DNA from: Roseibacillus sp.
GTDB taxonomy: Bacteria > Verrucomicrobiota > Verrucomicrobiia > Verrucomicrobiales > Akkermansiaceae
DNA: 37,397 nt
Direction of reading: 5' to 3'
Assembly (NCBI GenBank): GCA_029242545.1
Contig: JAQWTV010000128.1
Coordinates: 68,817-106,213 of the forward strand
In this document: positions 17,301 through 26,803 of the stretch, piece after piece
Layout of the letters: every line of letters starts with the position of its first letter
Position numbering within the stretch: position 1 is the stretch's first letter
Notes under the pieces: model-generated
Told to the model about the DNA's origin: nothing
The model's input: only the letters and a program-made list of their open reading frames with translations
Database searches by the model: none
Made by a program: the position numbers and the translations under genes

Positions 17301-19023
17301 AATTAAGATTTCACAGGGAGCCAAGCCCGGGGAGGGGGGAGAGCTTCCGGGGCACAAGGTCCTTCCGCAGATTGCAAAAGTTCGAGGCACGACACCAGGG
17401 GTGGGCCTGATTTCTCCGCCGCCCCACCACGATATTTACTCGATCGAGGATATGGCAGAACTCATCCACGACCTCAAGAATGCGAATGTCAATGCCCGGG
17501 TAAACGTCAAACTTGTCTCAGAAATCGGAGTTGGAACAGTGGCCGCAGGTGTGGTGAAGGCGAAGGCAGACGTTGTGCTCATTTCCGGTCACGATGGAGG
17601 GACCGGCGCAAGTCCTCGTTCCTCGATTCAGCACGCCGGATGCCCATGGGAACTCGGGCTGGCAGAAACTCACCAGACTCTGCTTCTGAATGATCTCCGA
17701 AGTCGAGTAGTTCTGGAGACGGACGGTCAGCTTAAAACTGCCCGGGACGTCGTTATTGCGGCTTTGCTCGGTGCGGAAGAGTATGGGTTTTCGACCGCGC
17801 CGCTGGTGACCCTTGGGTGCCTCATGATGCGGGTCTGCCACAAGAACACGTGTCCGGTTGGAGTGGCCACGCAGGATCCGCGCCTCCGGGAAAAGTTCAA
17901 CGGTGCGGTTGAAAACGTAGTGAACTTCATGAACTTCGTCGCTGAAGGAATTCGGGAGCTGATGGCCAAGCTAGGCTTCCGGACGATTAATGAGATGGTA
18001 GGTCACTGCGACCGTCTGGAAATGCGCAAGGCGGTTGATCACTGGAAAGCCAAGGGGCTTGATTACTCCAACATTCTTTATCAGCCAGAGGTCAGCGATC
18101 AGGTAGGTAGTTACTGCACTCAGGCGCAGGATCACCTTCTGGATCGGGCTCTGGATAACACCGCTCTTTTAGAGCTTTGCAGGCCTGCCCTGGAATCTGG
18201 TGCCAAGGTTTCTGCTGAGCTGCCTATTCTTAATACCAACCGGGTGGTGGGTACGATTACCGGTGCCGAGATCAGTCGTCGTTACGGTGCCGAAGGGCTT
18301 CCTGAGGATACGATTCAACTCAAGTTTAAGGGAAGTGCAGGGCAGAGCTTCGGGGCATTTTGTCCGCAAGGGATGAGGCTCGAATTGGAAGGAGACGCTA
18401 ACGATTATATTGGGAAGGGTCTTTGTGGAACTAAGGTGATTGTCTACTCTCCAAGGAACTCGCACCCTGACTTCGTTCCTGAAGAAAACATCATTATCGG
18501 GAACGTGGCTTTCTACGGAGCGACAAGTGGCGAAGCTAATATCGCGGGAATGGCAGGCGAACGCTTCTGTGTCCGCAACAGTGGTGTGCACGCGGTGGTT
18601 GAAGGAGTAGGTGATCACGCCTGCGAGTATATGACAGGTGGATCGGTGGTCTGCCTTGGTGGGACCGGGCGCAATTTTGCGGCAGGCATGAGTGGTGGGG
18701 TCGCATACGTATACGATGAAAACCGGGACTTTGAGTCCAAGCTTAACCGTGCAATGGTCAACCTTTACCCCCTGATTGAGTGTGGTGATAGCGAGATTTT
18801 AGAGGTGAAAGATCGCATCGAGAAGCACGTTGAGCTCACGGGGAGTGAGAAGGGGAAGAGGCTTCTGGATGAGTGGAGCAAGATCGTGCCTCAGTTTTTC
18901 AAAGTGTTACCGGCCGACTACGAGAGGGTTCTCAACGCCATCAAAAGAGCCGAAGAAAGTGGGCTTGAAGGAGATGCCGTCATTCTTGCGGCATTCGAAG
19001 AAAACGCAAAGGTTGGGAATTGA
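14353..19023 (+). CDS. gltB: Glutamate synthase (NADPH-type) large subunit
   Basis: GltB hydrolyses glutamine and passes ammonia through an internal channel to 2-oxoglutarate, making glutamate. At 1556 residues it is full length. The N-terminal amidotransferase nucleophile is Cys29 in [10 protein letters not shown], so residues 1-28 are probably a propeptide removed to expose the Cys. [20 protein letters not shown] and [11 protein letters not shown] are conserved glutaminase motifs. The FMN synthase domain has [15 protein letters not shown] and [12 protein letters not shown], and the 3Fe-4S cysteines are C1156, C1162 and C1167 ([17 protein letters not shown]). The GXGXG beta-helix and a charged tail complete it. 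The gene starts the gltB-gltD pair. No clear Shine-Dalgarno precedes the ATG. Confidence 0.97.
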   Translation: MQASQSPLRASGMPRKQGLYDPGNEKDSCGVGFLCHLKGQKSRSIIEGALEMCVNMDHRGGCGCDANTGDGAGIFFQLPHKFFETVSAGIGIELPEEGRYAVGFLYLSPEQDACSRAMSIFEGIVNEEGQVVLGWRDVPVKSEILGDDSRACEPLMKQIFIGRSDDIEDDQDFERKLYVIRRRASDAIRYSGSNGGDFFYSATLSARTIVYKGMLTTGQLGEYFPDLHHPDMESAMALVHSRFSTNTFPSWPRAQPFRYMSHNGEINTMRGNANWMQARQQLLDSGVLGKDLDKLLPIIRDDGSDSAMFDNCLEFLVLSGRSLPHAVMMMIPEPWEKHEHMTETKKNFYEYHACMMEPWDGPASIAFCDGISIGAVLDRNGLRPSRYYVTSDDLVIMASEVGVLKVDPATVVKKGRLEPGRIFLVDTNKGRIVGDDEVKEEIAAENPYGDWLSANRLHFDKLPKFDQRERLRGYDLIQRNRAFGYTFEDKRFILGPSAETGNQPLGSMGNDAPMAVLSDRSQLLYNYFRQLFAQVTNPAIDPIREELITASVTFVGSEQDILDPRPENCRMIRLENPIIDSSSLATLDNIEREGFKSQTIPILYTFVGQDSESAEKLVSHGSENEIFGSDLEQAMDRLCAAADSAISEGVNILILSDRGVGESHAPIPALLAVAGLHHHLIGMGTRTKVSIVLESGEPREVHHFAVLLGYGVDVVNPYLAIDTIAAMIDSGELADDYDSAVAKYLKASIKGVVKTMSKMGISTVASYRGAQIFECVGLNRQVVDKYFCRTASRVEGIGLDVISQEVKIRHDDAFKPREVENEALDAGGLYQWRADGERHLFNPQSIHLLQQATRLGDYEIFTSYSELIDNQSRDFYTLRGLMEFKFDPAKAIPLEEVEPASEIAKRFKTGAMSYGSISKEAHEALAVAMNRVGGRSNTGEGGEDPVRFEPLPNGDSKKSAIKQIASGRFGVHSHYLVNAEELQIKISQGAKPGEGGELPGHKVLPQIAKVRGTTPGVGLISPPPHHDIYSIEDMAELIHDLKNANVNARVNVKLVSEIGVGTVAAGVVKAKADVVLISGHDGGTGASPRSSIQHAGCPWELGLAETHQTLLLNDLRSRVVLETDGQLKTARDVVIAALLGAEEYGFSTAPLVTLGCLMMRVCHKNTCPVGVATQDPRLREKFNGAVENVVNFMNFVAEGIRELMAKLGFRTINEMVGHCDRLEMRKAVDHWKAKGLDYSNILYQPEVSDQVGSYCTQAQDHLLDRALDNTALLELCRPALESGAKVSAELPILNTNRVVGTITGAEISRRYGAEGLPEDTIQLKFKGSAGQSFGAFCPQGMRLELEGDANDYIGKGLCGTKVIVYSPRNSHPDFVPEENIIIGNVAFYGATSGEANIAGMAGERFCVRNSGVHAVVEGVGDHACEYMTGGSVVCLGGTGRNFAAGMSGGVAYVYDENRDFESKLNRAMVNLYPLIECGDSEILEVKDRIEKHVELTGSEKGKRLLDEWSKIVPQFFKVLPADYERVLNAIKRAEESGLEGDAVILAAFEENAKVGN

Positions 19024-19121
19024 AGTAGATATTAATACGATGCGGTGGTGGGGCGATCAAAGTCTCCATTTTCCAGCACGAGAAGATTCACACTCCCGCC
19101 ACACAGACACATTTCGACGCA

Positions 19122-20621
19122 ATGGGAAAAGCAACAGGATTCTTAGATACCGAACGGGAAACCATTCCGAATCGTCCGCCGCTTGAGCGGATCATGGACT
19201 GGAAGGAGATTCATGCTCATCGCTCAGACGAAAAAGTGATGGAGCAGGGTTCGCGTTGTATGGATTGTGGGACTCCCTATTGCCATACAGGCCTTTTAAT
19301 TTCCGGCATGGCCAGTGGCTGTCCGGTGAATAATCTTATCCCGGAGTTTAATGACCTCGTATACCGTAATCGTTGGCAGGAAGCTCTCGAGCGTTTACGA
19401 AAAACCAATAATTTTCCGGAATTCACCGGCCGGGTCTGCCCGGCTCCCTGCGAAGGGTCGTGTGTTCTCGGTTACATAGAGCCTCCCGTTACGATCAAGG
19501 ATGTTGAGTGCTCTATTGTCGATCGGGGTTGGGAAGAGGGATGGTTTACGCCCCAGATTCCAGCCAAGCGGACAGGGAAGAAGGTTGCGGTGGTAGGCTC
19601 CGGTCCTGCAGGTCTTGCTTGTGCGGATCAGCTTAACCTCGCGGGCCATCAGGTTACCGTTTTTGAGAGAGCTGATCGGATTGGTGGATTGCTGATGTAT
19701 GGCATCCCCAACATGAAACTTGATAAGAAAGAGGTCGTTGACCGCCGGGTCAATCTGATGCGTGAAGAAGGAGTTGAGTTTGTGACGGGCGTCGATATTG
19801 GGAAAGACTCGGAGTGGTCAAGGGAGCGATTGGCCAAAGATTACGATGCGACGGTCCTCTGCTGTGGAGCAACCAAGGGACGGGATCTCCCGATCGATAA
19901 TCGAGACGCAAACGGGATTCATATGGCCATGGATTTCCTCACCGCTAATACCAGTCATCAGCTTGATCATGATTTCGACGGAACAAATCCAGAAGAGTTT
20001 AATGCGACAGGGAAAGATGTGATTGTGATTGGCGGGGGCGATACAGGCACAGATTGTGTTGGCACGAGTCTTCGCCAGAAGTGCAAAAGTGTTATACAGC
20101 TTGAAATCATGCCGATGCCGCCAATGGAGCGTGCTCCGGACAACCCTTGGCCTGAGTGGCCAAAGGTTTACACCCTCGATTATGGGCAAGTAGAGGCGCA
20201 GGCCCTGCAGGGGGAGGAGCCTCGTAAGTATCTCGTCATGACCAAGAGGTTCATCAAGGACCAAGATGGTAATGTGTCAGGCATCGAGGTGGTGGACATT
20301 ACCTGGCAGAAGGACGAAGCCGGACGGTTTTCGCCCGTGGAGACGGAAGGAACGCTCCGTACTCTACCCAGTCAGCTAGTGCTTCTCGCAATGGGGTTTC
20401 TGGGCCCAGAGAAGGAGGTTGTGGAAGGATTCGGACTCGAAACGGATGCTCAGAGTAACGTCAAGGCTGAGCACGAACACTACACTACTAATGTGGAAGG
20501 GGTTTTTGCGGCTGGAGATATGCGGCGCGGTCAGAGTTTGGTCGTATGGGCAATTAATGAGGGACGGGGAGCGGCGCGGGAATGTGATCGCTATCTCATG
20601 GGAAGCACGCAACTCCCTTGA
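19122..20621 (+). CDS. gltD: Glutamate synthase small subunit
   Basis: GltD oxidises NAD(P)H through FAD and passes electrons over two [4Fe-4S] clusters to GltB. The 499-residue product is slightly longer than E. coli GltD (472). The N-terminal cluster ligands appear in [17 protein letters not shown] and [10 protein letters not shown]. The FAD fold has [15 protein letters not shown], followed by [15 protein letters not shown], and the nucleotide-binding site [15 protein letters not shown]. The C-terminal FAD-closing motif is [19 protein letters not shown]. It lies 98 nt after gltB in the same orientation. All landmarks are present, so it should be active. Confidence 0.97.
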   Translation: MGKATGFLDTERETIPNRPPLERIMDWKEIHAHRSDEKVMEQGSRCMDCGTPYCHTGLLISGMASGCPVNNLIPEFNDLVYRNRWQEALERLRKTNNFPEFTGRVCPAPCEGSCVLGYIEPPVTIKDVECSIVDRGWEEGWFTPQIPAKRTGKKVAVVGSGPAGLACADQLNLAGHQVTVFERADRIGGLLMYGIPNMKLDKKEVVDRRVNLMREEGVEFVTGVDIGKDSEWSRERLAKDYDATVLCCGATKGRDLPIDNRDANGIHMAMDFLTANTSHQLDHDFDGTNPEEFNATGKDVIVIGGGDTGTDCVGTSLRQKCKSVIQLEIMPMPPMERAPDNPWPEWPKVYTLDYGQVEAQALQGEEPRKYLVMTKRFIKDQDGNVSGIEVVDITWQKDEAGRFSPVETEGTLRTLPSQLVLLAMGFLGPEKEVVEGFGLETDAQSNVKAEHEHYTTNVEGVFAAGDMRRGQSLVVWAINEGRGAARECDRYLMGSTQLP

Positions 20622-20637
20622 AAGAGGCCTTCGGGTG

Positions 20638-20674
20638 TGCCGGGGCGAGGCCAGGGGCCCAAGGAACCCCGGCA
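20638..20674 (+). terminator. Terminator-like hairpin after gltD
   Basis: An 8-bp stem TGCCGGGG / CCCCGGCA encloses a 21-nt GC-rich loop, 17 nt after the gltD stop. It has no T-tract, so Rho-independent termination is doubtful. It may instead stabilise the 3' end of the gltBD message. Confidence 0.33.
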
Positions 20675-20796
20675 GAGAGATTCTCTGTCTCCGAGCGGAC
20701 TGGCAGAGATGAAGTGCCCCCCAACCCGGCTTTGGAAATTCCTAGCCGACAGAAGGGGCGCTGTTCCCCTGGCGGCTTGGTAATATCAGGGACCTT

Positions 20797-21255
20797 CTAC
20801 TCAACCGTGATGGTGACCTTCTTCGATATCACCGCGGGCTTGTGCAGGATGTGCGCGAAATTAGCAAAAGCGAGCTGGATGGTGTGCTTGCCCTTTGGCA
20901 GGTCGAGGGTGACCTGAGTCTGGCCCTTTCCGTAGTGAAGGCATTTCCCTTCAATGGACGGAATTGGCAGCTTTTTGTCGAGTTCAGAGGCATCCATGTT
21001 GATCAGGAGATGATGATGTCCTGTGTCAGGAAGGTAGGTCCCCGCAGGGCATACGCCCATCCCCTTAAGTCCGAAACGAATGGTAACAGGCCCTTTGAAA
21101 GTCCTCCCGTCCTTGATGCCTTGAACATATACCCGGGCTCCTTTGGGAGAAGGTGTCTCGAGGGGATTAGGTGGCTTCGGAGCGTCATCCTGACCGGTAG
21201 CGGTTAGCAAAGATCCGATGATGGCAAAGGCGGTGAGTAGTGGTTTCTTGAACAT
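20797..21255 (-). CDS. Secreted DUF4399 protein
   Basis: The 152-residue product (ATG at 21253-21255) has an N-terminal signal peptide, MFKKPLLTAFAIIGSLLTATG, with cleavage near the following QDD. A longer frame starting 16 codons upstream would place that signal internally, so I reject it. The body matches the DUF4399 pattern: VTIRFGLKGMGVCPAG, the histidine-rich DTGHHHLLIN, LHYGKGQTQVTLDLPKGKHTIQL and a final beta strand VSKKVTITVE-like end. Function is not established. The conserved His cluster suggests metal binding in the periplasm, as inference. It is a single gene on the minus strand, convergent with gltD. Confidence 0.82.
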   Translation of the reverse strand: MFKKPLLTAFAIIGSLLTATGQDDAPKPPNPLETPSPKGARVYVQGIKDGRTFKGPVTIRFGLKGMGVCPAGTYLPDTGHHHLLINMDASELDKKLPIPSIEGKCLHYGKGQTQVTLDLPKGKHTIQLAFANFAHILHKPAVISKKVTITVE

Positions 21256-21387
21256 AACAGGTAGCGGTAGCGGAAAAATACAGATGGACCCAAGTTTGTG
21301 CAAGTCCTGTCCCCCTCGCTATCGAATTAGAGTGGTCCTCGGGTTGGTGGCACGGGGTTACCGATAACTTCTACGTAGCCAAGCTGG

Positions 21388-21421
21388 CAATGTATCACTC
21401 AGGTCAATGTATCACTCAGGT
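21388..21421. repeat. Perfect 17-bp tandem duplication
   Basis: The unit CAATGTATCACTCAGGT occurs twice head to tail with no mismatch, in the gap between the DUF4399 gene and the alpha/beta hydrolase gene. It could be a recent slippage duplication. A doubled regulator site is possible but unsupported. Confidence 0.9.
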
Positions 21422-21460
21422 ATGAGCGGTGCCCGATCGCGTCTCAGCGGGTGGAGCTCC

Positions 21461-22351
21461 TCAAAAGTCGTGGGCGAGGGGGTCGGGCTCGAGGATGCCA
21501 AGGCTGACTAAAAAGGCGTCTGCTGAACGCAAGGTGACCTCGTAATTCTGCTGATGAGAGTTGTAATTGTAAAAGGTATGGCCAGCACCCTCGAATTCGA
21601 TCAGTTCACAATGGTTTTTTTTCTTCCCGTATCGCCTGGCAAATTTTGCGACTATCTCCACAGGAATAAGGCGGTCATTCTTGCCATGGTAGAGCATGCA
21701 GGGCGCAAGACCTGCCTGTGGCACATATTCCGAGGGGCTGAAGTGTTTTGCTTCCTCATCAGAGATAAAGCGCTCTCCGCCGACTCCCTTGCGGGTGGTG
21801 TTGACAAGGGGACTGAAAAGAAAAAGAGCGGAGGGCCGAAAGTCCTTTCCAGGTTCCTCTCCAATTTCTGGGAGGGTTGCACAACACAGGGCGAGGTGAG
21901 CCCCTGATCCTGACCCTCCAAGGACGATCCTTTCTGGGTCGATGCCGAGAATGGTCGCGTTCTTGCGGAGAAAAACCATGGCCATGGCGGCATCCTCGAG
22001 AGCGTCGACAGGGCTATTGCTATTGTCCTCTCCGGCTACTCGATACTCAATGCACATGCAGACTGCGCCCCGCGCCGCGAAGTGCAGTGCGTGAGGCACA
22101 AACTGAGTTGCCATGGAGAGATCCCACATGCCTCCGTGCAGGAATAGAATTACCGGCGCGTTCGCAGATTGTGGCTCGTGCCCGGGCGGGAAAAAGAAGT
22201 GTGCAGCCAGATCCTTCTCCGGTGAGTGAAAGTAAATGAAGGAGTGGGCCTTCTTTAGAAGTTCTTGTTCGCGCGCCTCACCTATTGCGGGAGCTTTGAT
22301 GAGTTGGTCGATCACGTGAAAAAGGGAGGAGCGGGTGGATTTATTTTTCAT
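21461..22351 (-). CDS. Alpha/beta-hydrolase, carboxylesterase/lipase-like, with unusual nucleophile elbow
   Basis: The 296-residue cytoplasmic protein has the core of HSL/kynurenine formamidase-like alpha/beta hydrolases. The oxyanion motif is LFLHGGMWD (residues 70-77), the acid is probably Asp in LYHGKNDRLIPVE, and the base His is in FEGAGHTFYNY. The nucleophile elbow reads LGGSGSGAHLA at 144-154. Lined up by the AHLA end, a Gly falls where the usual G-x-S-x-G serine sits, so catalysis may use a shifted serine or be lost. The first 35 residues are predicted helical without a signal peptide. It is divergent from the next gene with only 12 nt between start codons. The substrate is unknown. 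Confidence 0.78.
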   Translation of the reverse strand: MKNKSTRSSLFHVIDQLIKAPAIGEAREQELLKKAHSFIYFHSPEKDLAAHFFFPPGHEPQSANAPVILFLHGGMWDLSMATQFVPHALHFAARGAVCMCIEYRVAGEDNSNSPVDALEDAAMAMVFLRKNATILGIDPERIVLGGSGSGAHLALCCATLPEIGEEPGKDFRPSALFLFSPLVNTTRKGVGGERFISDEEAKHFSPSEYVPQAGLAPCMLYHGKNDRLIPVEIVAKFARRYGKKKNHCELIEFEGAGHTFYNYNSHQQNYEVTLRSADAFLVSLGILEPDPLAHDF

Positions 22352-22363
22352 TCATGATCGAGG

Positions 22364-23281
22364 ATGTCCATAGTTTACGTCATGATCCGAATGGTTTTAG
22401 CTTGTTTGAGTGTTAGCGGGATTGCGGGGACGATGCCGGCCGCTCCGCAGAAGGCCGATTCTGCCCTCGTTCGACATCTCGATGCCGTTTACCAGCATTG
22501 GAGAGACGCTGTGATAAGGCGGGACATGGAGAAATGGCAGGTCCATACAGCCTCTCATCGTCGGATCTCGATTCTGAACAGGATTCATTCGGAGCGCCGC
22601 CCGGTATCGTATGCCCTCTCGAGCCTTCCCGCCAGTCCGCCTGATAACCGTTCGCTGAAATTGCTGGCTGTAAAAGTGAAAGGGATTACCGCTAACATGA
22701 TTTACCTGGGGCCTGTGGATTTCAGAGTTGGGGGGACTCCGCCCAATAATCTTCTGGTGCTGTCGTTTACGAAAGAAGGTAACCGCTGGAAGTATGACTC
22801 AGCAGATTATATGAACCTTGCGAGTATTCCCGAGGCCCGTAAACAGCTCGAGGCAGGCAAGCTTGATTATCTCGAGGGACCGGAGTTTTCCCCAAAGGGA
22901 AGTATTGAGCAGCCCTCCATCGTGCTCCGTGGTGCCGTCAAATATATCGCCAAGACTTATGTCTATTGCCCCGGACGAGAGGTGAAGGTCATGGTGAATG
23001 GCGTCAGCCGGCATCTGTATCAGAACACCCAGGCCTCGGAGGTGATTGTCGGGGGCGCGAGAGACGGATTAAATGAGGTTCAATTTACGGCGCGGAAGCT
23101 TCCAGGGGGAGAGGGGAAAGAGCCTTTGGCGGTTCGAGTTTACCTGATGTCGCAGGTGGACGGGGTAAAGCCACTGAAGGTTTTTGAGTATCAGGTGCAG
23201 GAGGGTGAAAAGGTGAGGCCCGCTGGAACAGAAAACTTTGTTGTGGGGCCATCAGAGGTGCTCCGCCTCAGGGGAAGGTAA
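22364..23281 (+). CDS. Secreted protein of unknown function
   Basis: I do not recognise this 305-residue protein. It begins with a signal peptide (hydrophobic residues about 6-23, then MPAAP). The first part of the mature chain (residues 30-165) resembles a small helical-plus-beta fold with DAVYQHWRDAVIRRDMEKW and LVLSFTKEGNRWKYDSADYM, the kind of pattern seen in NTF2-like stress or scaffolding domains. The second half (residues 185-305) is beta-rich, with VKVMVNGVSRHLYQ and DGLNEVQFTARKL, like an immunoglobulin-type or carbohydrate-binding sandwich. The start could also be the ATG at 22382. It faces away from the hydrolase gene and may share a bidirectional promoter with it. Confidence 0.72.
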   Translation: MSIVYVMIRMVLACLSVSGIAGTMPAAPQKADSALVRHLDAVYQHWRDAVIRRDMEKWQVHTASHRRISILNRIHSERRPVSYALSSLPASPPDNRSLKLLAVKVKGITANMIYLGPVDFRVGGTPPNNLLVLSFTKEGNRWKYDSADYMNLASIPEARKQLEAGKLDYLEGPEFSPKGSIEQPSIVLRGAVKYIAKTYVYCPGREVKVMVNGVSRHLYQNTQASEVIVGGARDGLNEVQFTARKLPGGEGKEPLAVRVYLMSQVDGVKPLKVFEYQVQEGEKVRPAGTENFVVGPSEVLRLRGR

Positions 23282-23331
23282 TGCACTTATTTACCGGGGA
23301 CAGGAAACTACGGCGTCTCTCCATGATAGGG

Positions 23332-24090
23332 TTATTGAGGTCGATTTTCCGTTAGAACTGGAAATTCCGCTGATACTCTGAGGGGATCGGGTGCAGCGAG
23401 TGGGAGGGTATTTCCATCTGGGTCCTGATAGTTTCGAAAGGCGAGGGGTACTACTGTCAGGCACAATCGAGGCTCTTTTTCGGTGCCGGTTGTGGCGGCG
23501 TGTAGAATGAGAGCCCTGTGCTCAAGGTATTTCAGGGTGAGCTGGTATCCGATGGGGAAGAATGAGTCGACAACAGGTTCATCCAGGGGAAGGAGTAGCT
23601 CAAGAATCACTGGATAGGGACTCGGTTCCGCAAGCTCGTCGGCTCGAACGATAGCTTCGAGCCGGCAGGCCAGTCCTGGGTGGAACAAGTCTTCCTTCGT
23701 GAGTTGACGACTACCGGTCAGTTGGTAAGTCCCCTCGACGTAGTGGACCACCTCCGGCTTGGTAAAGTTCGTAATGTAGTTCCGCTTGAAATGGAGATTG
23801 TGAGCGGCTAACTGATCCCTTGGAAGAGAGTAAAATCTTGAGAGGAGTACTTGAGGATCAGAACTAGTCCCTTCCGGAGCCTCGATCGGATCATAGGATT
23901 GCACCGGGGTGATTCTGCCGAGTTTCCGGAGGGTTTCATAATTCCAAGGTCGCTCGGGTACGCTGAAGAGGAAGAGGCAGAAACTCCAGCTGGCAACTGC
24001 AAATGCACCGGCAAGGAGCTGGGCAAGCATCCACCAGAACCAGGGGGGGCGGCCTGTGATAAATCTCTTCAACTCCTGAGACCTTGGCAT
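23332..24090 (-). CDS. Single-pass membrane protein of unknown function
   Basis: From the ATG at 24088-24090 the product is 252 residues. An earlier in-frame start at 24162 would add 24 residues before an unlikely leader. It has a short basic cytoplasmic N-terminus (SQELKRFITGRPPW) and one transmembrane helix at about 18-43 (FWWMLAQLLAGAFAVASWSFCLFLF). A long outer domain follows, beginning VPERPWNYETLRKLGRI, with many acidic and aromatic residues and a beta-rich C-terminal part (YPVILELLLPLDEP, LTLKYLEHRALILH). I recognise no family. It lies between the secreted gene (convergent) and the Fe-S carrier gene upstream on the same strand. Confidence 0.7.
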   Translation of the reverse strand: MPRSQELKRFITGRPPWFWWMLAQLLAGAFAVASWSFCLFLFSVPERPWNYETLRKLGRITPVQSYDPIEAPEGTSSDPQVLLSRFYSLPRDQLAAHNLHFKRNYITNFTKPEVVHYVEGTYQLTGSRQLTKEDLFHPGLACRLEAIVRADELAEPSPYPVILELLLPLDEPVVDSFFPIGYQLTLKYLEHRALILHAATTGTEKEPRLCLTVVPLAFRNYQDPDGNTLPLAAPDPLRVSAEFPVLTENRPQ

Positions 24091-24251
24091 CAGTGGTTCT
24101 GAGTTTGAGCTGCGAACCACTGGGGTGAATGGATAGGGAACCAAGGCGAGATGCCAGTCCATGAAAAACCAAGGGCTATGCAGGAGTCCACCCTCATCGG
24201 CTCCACGAGGGAGTCTGGAAGCGGAAGGGGGGAAATCATCGCTTGCGGCAT

Positions 24252-24632
24252 TCAGGAGCAGTTAGTTCCGTCCAGAGCTGGATCATAATCAGGCTCAACC
24301 CCTTCTTCTTTTGCCTCGAAAGAAGTGCCGCACCCACATGAGCGGGCAGCATTCGGATTAACAATCTTGAAACCAGCGTCGGAAAGGTCACTCGAATAGT
24401 CGATGTGGCATCCCTTCAGGTGCTCGAGGCTGTCCTGAGCGAGAAAGACCCTCACTCCGCTCTGTTCAATCACCTCGTCTCCCTCTGCCCTGCCGGATAC
24501 CTGCATGGTATATTGTAAACCTGCACATCCTCCACGTTGCACCCCAAGCCGGAGACCGGATTCATTGGAAGCCTTTTTTTCGGCCAGAAGAGCCTTCAGT
24601 TCCTGAACGGCGATATCTGTGAGCGTAATCAT
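24252..24632 (-). CDS. A-type iron-sulfur cluster carrier (IscA/SufA/ErpA family)
   Basis: A-type carriers hold and deliver [2Fe-2S] or [4Fe-4S] clusters to apo-proteins. The 126-residue product has the three family cysteines: C36 in VQRGGCAGLQY, and C99 and C101 in ARSCGCGTSF. The conserved FKIVNPNA precedes the last pair. The C-terminal tail after SFEAKEEG is about 20 residues longer than in E. coli IscA and is acidic. Which of the three subtypes it is cannot be told from sequence alone. Likely clients within the window include GltB and GltD, though this link is inference. It is divergent from mutL. Confidence 0.93.
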   Translation of the reverse strand: MITLTDIAVQELKALLAEKKASNESGLRLGVQRGGCAGLQYTMQVSGRAEGDEVIEQSGVRVFLAQDSLEHLKGCHIDYSSDLSDAGFKIVNPNAARSCGCGTSFEAKEEGVEPDYDPALDGTNCS

Positions 24633-24894
24633 TACCGGGACGAAAAAAGATGAGGGAGGGAGGAGAAATGCGCCAGCGCTACTTTGGCAACGTGACGGAT
24701 AGGAGGAATATTTGACAAGAACCGATCAGCAACTTTGGTTTAAACCTCGGGATACAAAGAGTAAAATTTAAAAAACCGGGGGTGATGCCGGGTAACAGGT
24801 TCATTAATTTTGTGCAGGAGCGGCGGAATATCCTGGTTGAGCGGAGCTTGTGATTTGGTTCGGAGCGCGTCCTGAAAAGGCCTAGGATATCCCC

Positions 24895-26715
24895 ATGCCG
24901 GATGTCCGAGTCATGCCCGATGCCCTCGCCAGTCAGGTGGCCGCGGGGGAGGTCGTGGAGCGTCCTGCGAGTGTGATTAAAGAGCTGGTCGAAAATAGCC
25001 TCGATGCCGGTTCGAGTGAATTACGGGTGGAGAGTCAACGCGGGGGAGTAGCCCTCATCAAGGTGACTGACGACGGGTGCGGAATGGGACGGGACGATGC
25101 GGTCTTGAGTTTGGAACGGCATGCAACCAGCAAACTCCGGGAGAAAGAAGGCCTCAATGCGATCACGACGCTTGGGTTTCGAGGAGAGGCGCTGCCTTCG
25201 ATTGCGAGTGTGTCCCGATTCCGCCTGATCACCCGGACGAAGGATTCTGTTTCGGGAACAGCAATCATGGTGGAGGGAGGAAAGTTGAAGGAGGTTTCTG
25301 AGGCGGGGTGCCCCCCAGGCACGACGGTTGAAGTTCGTGATCTGTTCTACAACATCCCAGCCCGTCGGAAGTTTTTGCGAAGCGAGTCCACTGAGGCAGC
25401 TCATGTTGATTACCAGGTCAGGCTTCATGCGCTTTCTAGTCCGGGGACTCGGTTTATATACCGAAAAGATGGGCGGGTTTCCTTTGACGTTCCAGCGACA
25501 GACGACAGGAGAGTTCGCATCGCAGATCTTGGAGGACGACAGAATCTCGGTAACTTGCGGGAGGTTTCCCGCCTCGAATATCCCGGGATGGCAGTCAGCG
25601 GATACCTCGGATCACCGGACGCTGCTCGAAAAAGCAGGAGGGGCCAGTATCTATTCCTGAATGGACGACCGGTTGAAGATCAGGTTGTCTGGCGGGCGCT
25701 GGCGGAAGCCTGCCGGGGATCTCTTCCGGGTGATCACCATCCGGCAGCTTGGCTCTGGCTGGAAATGGATCCTTTGCTAGTCGATGTGAATGTTCATCCT
25801 TCCAAAAGGGAGGTGAGATTTCATCGCCCGGGGGACTTGCGAGCTCTTTTGTTGGAGGCTATCGGTGGAGTTATTACCGGAAAGGCCAGTGGCGGGACGA
25901 GTTCGTCATCTCTCTCGGGGGCGGACCCCTCGTCCAGGAAGGGAGCCATTGGGAAGAAGGTGTCAGAGTATACCTATCCGAGGGGAGAGGAGCTGGGAGA
26001 TGAATTAGGTGAAAATGTTGACCGGACTCATCCGGCCGGGGGTGAAATCCACGTGAGAGAGGGCGAGCCGGATTTGGCTGGCCCCAGAACCTGGAAAGTG
26101 GAGGTGCAGTCTGAACTCACAGCTGAGGGTAGCAGCTCCAAAGAGCCTCCGTTTCGAGTGATGGGGGTGCTCCATGGCTCCTATTTTATTCTCGAGGGAA
26201 GCGACGGGCTGGCTCTTCTCGAGGGCGAGGCTGCGCGCGAGCGGATCTTATTTGAAACCTTTTTAACAATGATGGGGAAAGGAGCTGCCGAGTCACAGGG
26301 AATGCTGGTGCCGCTGCTGCTGGATCTAGAATCCCGTGATCTTGATGTAGTTCTCCGGAATGTGGATAACTTCAGGGCGGCAGGGATGGAGCTAGAGCCC
26401 TTTGGTTCTGGGACAGTGCAGCTTCGCTGCATACCTTCTGCGCTGGGCGAGGAGGATGCTCGTGCTCTGCTTCTCGATGTCGTCGATGAGCTTGTTCACA
26501 GTGCCGAGGGAAAAAGCAGCCGGGAGCTAACTTCTGAAAAGTTCGCAGCAAAACTGGCCAAGGTCGGGGCAAAGAGGGGGCGTTGTAGGGAAAATGAAGG
26601 AAAAGCTCTACTTAAACAGCTTTTCGAATGTGACCAGCCCTATATCACTCCAGGTGGGCGTCCGATTATGGTTGAGTTCGCGCTGTCGGAGCTGGAGCGT
26701 AAATTTGGAAAATAA
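24895..26715 (+). CDS. mutL: DNA mismatch repair protein MutL, endonuclease motifs degenerate
   Basis: MutL couples MutS mismatch recognition to strand removal. The 606-residue product has a complete N-terminal GHKL ATPase: VIKELVENSLDAGSS, the Mg site DDGCGMG, and LGFRGEALPSIASV, then NGRPVEDQ and VDVNVHPSKREVRFH. A charged linker (about 325-410) leads to the dimerisation domain. The nuclease motif expected as DQHA(x)2E(x)4E reads EGEAARERILFE at 443-454, so the metal-binding Asp and His are missing. The downstream CPHGRP motif reads TPGGRP. Mismatch repair here would therefore need another nuclease. It is followed by purM after 88 nt in the same direction. Confidence 0.95.
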   Translation: MPDVRVMPDALASQVAAGEVVERPASVIKELVENSLDAGSSELRVESQRGGVALIKVTDDGCGMGRDDAVLSLERHATSKLREKEGLNAITTLGFRGEALPSIASVSRFRLITRTKDSVSGTAIMVEGGKLKEVSEAGCPPGTTVEVRDLFYNIPARRKFLRSESTEAAHVDYQVRLHALSSPGTRFIYRKDGRVSFDVPATDDRRVRIADLGGRQNLGNLREVSRLEYPGMAVSGYLGSPDAARKSRRGQYLFLNGRPVEDQVVWRALAEACRGSLPGDHHPAAWLWLEMDPLLVDVNVHPSKREVRFHRPGDLRALLLEAIGGVITGKASGGTSSSSLSGADPSSRKGAIGKKVSEYTYPRGEELGDELGENVDRTHPAGGEIHVREGEPDLAGPRTWKVEVQSELTAEGSSSKEPPFRVMGVLHGSYFILEGSDGLALLEGEAARERILFETFLTMMGKGAAESQGMLVPLLLDLESRDLDVVLRNVDNFRAAGMELEPFGSGTVQLRCIPSALGEEDARALLLDVVDELVHSAEGKSSRELTSEKFAAKLAKVGAKRGRCRENEGKALLKQLFECDQPYITPGGRPIMVEFALSELERKFGK

Positions 26716-26803
26716 TCGACTGAGCTCCAGATAAAGGCGTGTGTGTCAGAGGCTGGTGATGTTGGGCTTGCGGTCAAGCGCGGGCCTGTTAAAAAACCAT
26801 CGA

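Noticed and set aside
24668-24715. A 15-codon frame with a strong GGAGG ribosome site between iscA-like gene and mutL
   Set aside because: Too short to judge and without a recognisable product. Reading through its TGA also gives no redox motif, so it is not a second selenoprotein candidate.
24712-24717. TTGACA as a mutL promoter
   Set aside because: No acceptable -10 box lies 16-18 nt downstream; the nearest AT-rich hexamers are at wrong spacing.
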